DNA of 5,394 bases from an uncultured Burkholderiales bacterium (GTDB taxonomy: Bacteria; Pseudomonadota; Gammaproteobacteria; Burkholderiales; Burkholderiaceae), in contig CAIMWY010000149.1 of the NCBI GenBank assembly GCA_903845315.1, positions 1 through 5,394 of the forward strand, in the 5' to 3' direction. The notes below the pieces were generated by a model, which did no database searches, had not been told where the DNA came from, and saw nothing but the letters and a program-made list of their open reading frames with translations. Shown in pieces: positions 4,739 to 5,394 of the stretch. Positions within the stretch are counted from its first letter, which is position 1; every line of letters begins with the position of its first letter. The translations under genes and the position numbers were made by a program.

Positions 4739-5394
4739 GCGTCACGGTCAATGCACGCTGCAAAGTCAATGAAGCCTTGCTCTACGTTGGTGTGAATCAG
4801 CTTCACGCGCAGCAACTCGCCCACGTCGTGGTCTCGGGTGTAGGAGGTGAGCATGCCCTCCACAGCTGGCGTGAAGACACGCACCCAAGTACCACTGGGT
4901 GTTTTGCCAGTGACCACAGCTTCAAAGATGTGACCGATGTGTCCAGTCAGCATCAAGGCGGCTTCTGATTTGCGGATGCGGCGCTCCACTTTGCGCGCCG
5001 CATCCTCTTGGCGTGTGCAATGCAAGGCCAAAGCTTGCAACTCGGCGGTGTTGTATGGCGCAGGGGCCTGCATCAACAAGCTCTTGAGCATGCGCTGTGT
5101 CACCAAGTCGGGGTAACGGCGGTTGGGGGCAGTGGCGTGGGTGTAGTCGCGCACCGACAAGCCAAAGTGCCCGATGGCTTCGCTCCTGGGGTGCTCCACC
5201 ACGTACTCGCCCGAACCCATGAGTTTGACGATGACCAAGGACAAATCTGGAAAGCGCACCGGATCGGCCCGGTGGCGTTTGGCCAAAAATTTTTCCAGTG
5301 CCGCTGAGCTGGGGTCGGCGGGTAAATGTTCATCGTAGGTGGCTGCAAGAGCCACGATGCGTTGCCAGCGCTCTGGCGAGCGCACCACACGGCG
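4735..5394 (-). CDS. RNase II/R-family 3'-5' exoribonuclease, C-terminal part (N-terminus beyond window)
   Basis: This is the end of an RNB-domain exoribonuclease, which degrades single-stranded RNA processively from the 3' end. The frame is open to the right edge, so the 219 visible residues are a C-terminal fragment; the GTG at 5388 is internal. The RNase II signature lies at 5095-5169: HFGLSVRDY, then THATAPNRRYPDLVTQ, with Asn where the consensus has an aliphatic residue after the Pro. The arginines and Asp of RRYPD are retained. Upstream, a helical stretch AALEKFLAKRH and VIVKLMGSGEY fits the RNB domain. After about residue 150, HIFEAVVTGKTPSGTWVRVF and VEGMLTSY resemble an S1-type RNA-binding domain. 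The protein ends IDRDA with stop TAG (4737-4735), lacking the long basic tail of classic E. coli RNase R. It may therefore be the shorter RNase II-like form, but the missing N-terminus prevents a firm choice. Confidence 0.88.
   Translation of the reverse strand, partial: RRVVRSPERWQRIVALAATYDEHLPADPSSAALEKFLAKRHRADPVRFPDLSLVIVKLMGSGEYVVEHPRSEAIGHFGLSVRDYTHATAPNRRYPDLVTQRMLKSLLMQAPAPYNTAELQALALHCTRQEDAARKVERRIRKSEAALMLTGHIGHIFEAVVTGKTPSGTWVRVFTPAVEGMLTSYTRDHDVGELLRVKLIHTNVEQGFIDFAACIDRDA

Noticed and set aside
5008..5307. A 99-codon plus-strand open frame.
   Set aside because: It is antisense to the conserved RNB domain of the exoribonuclease, with no ribosome site or recognisable motif.

Overview
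This is an ordinary-looking chromosomal stretch of a betaproteobacterium, most likely Comamonadaceae (Limnohabitans/Rhodoferax/Acidovorax-like). The assignment is inferred from moderately high GC with G/C-rich third codon positions, from the character of the encoded proteins (an NrtA/CmpA-type binding protein with a long N-terminal extension, an intracellular PHB depolymerase with a cysteine nucleophile), and from the tight gene packing. I see no rRNA, tRNA, insertion sequence, CRISPR array or phage gene.

Layout. Positions 1-1326, minus strand: most of a Tat-exported NrtA/CmpA-family ABC transporter binding protein, cut at its C-terminus by the window edge. Positions 1327-1483: a compact regulatory intergenic region with a very good sigma-54 (-24/-12) promoter for the binding protein. 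A short hairpin with a T-tract lies immediately upstream and probably ends the phaZ transcript. Positions 1484-2704, minus strand: phaZ, intracellular polyhydroxyalkanoate depolymerase. Positions 2705-2824: a divergent promoter region with a sigma-70-like promoter for phaZ and a perfect 6-bp-arm inverted repeat over the predicted start point. Positions 2825-3481 and 3484-3918, plus strand: a glutathione S-transferase-like protein and a single-domain cupin, separated by 2 bp. Positions 3977-4738, plus strand: a 2-oxoglutarate/Fe(II) dioxygenase of the 2OG-Fe_Oxy_2 type, related to amino-acid hydroxylases. Positions 4735-5394, minus strand: the C-terminal part of an RNase II/R-family exoribonuclease, converging on the dioxygenase with overlapping stop codons.

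How the parts fit. The left half suggests nutrient-balance functions: uptake of an oxidised nitrogen (or related small anion) source under nitrogen control through sigma-54, next to mobilisation of carbon stored as PHB. That the two are linked physiologically is inference from adjacency. The GST/cupin pair is probably translationally coupled and may handle one unidentified small molecule. The dioxygenase lies 58 bp downstream, with its own ribosome binding site behind a small hairpin. Nothing here is convincingly a new multi-gene system. The items most worth checking are the sigma-54 promoter region, the coupled GST-cupin pair and the unassigned dioxygenase.
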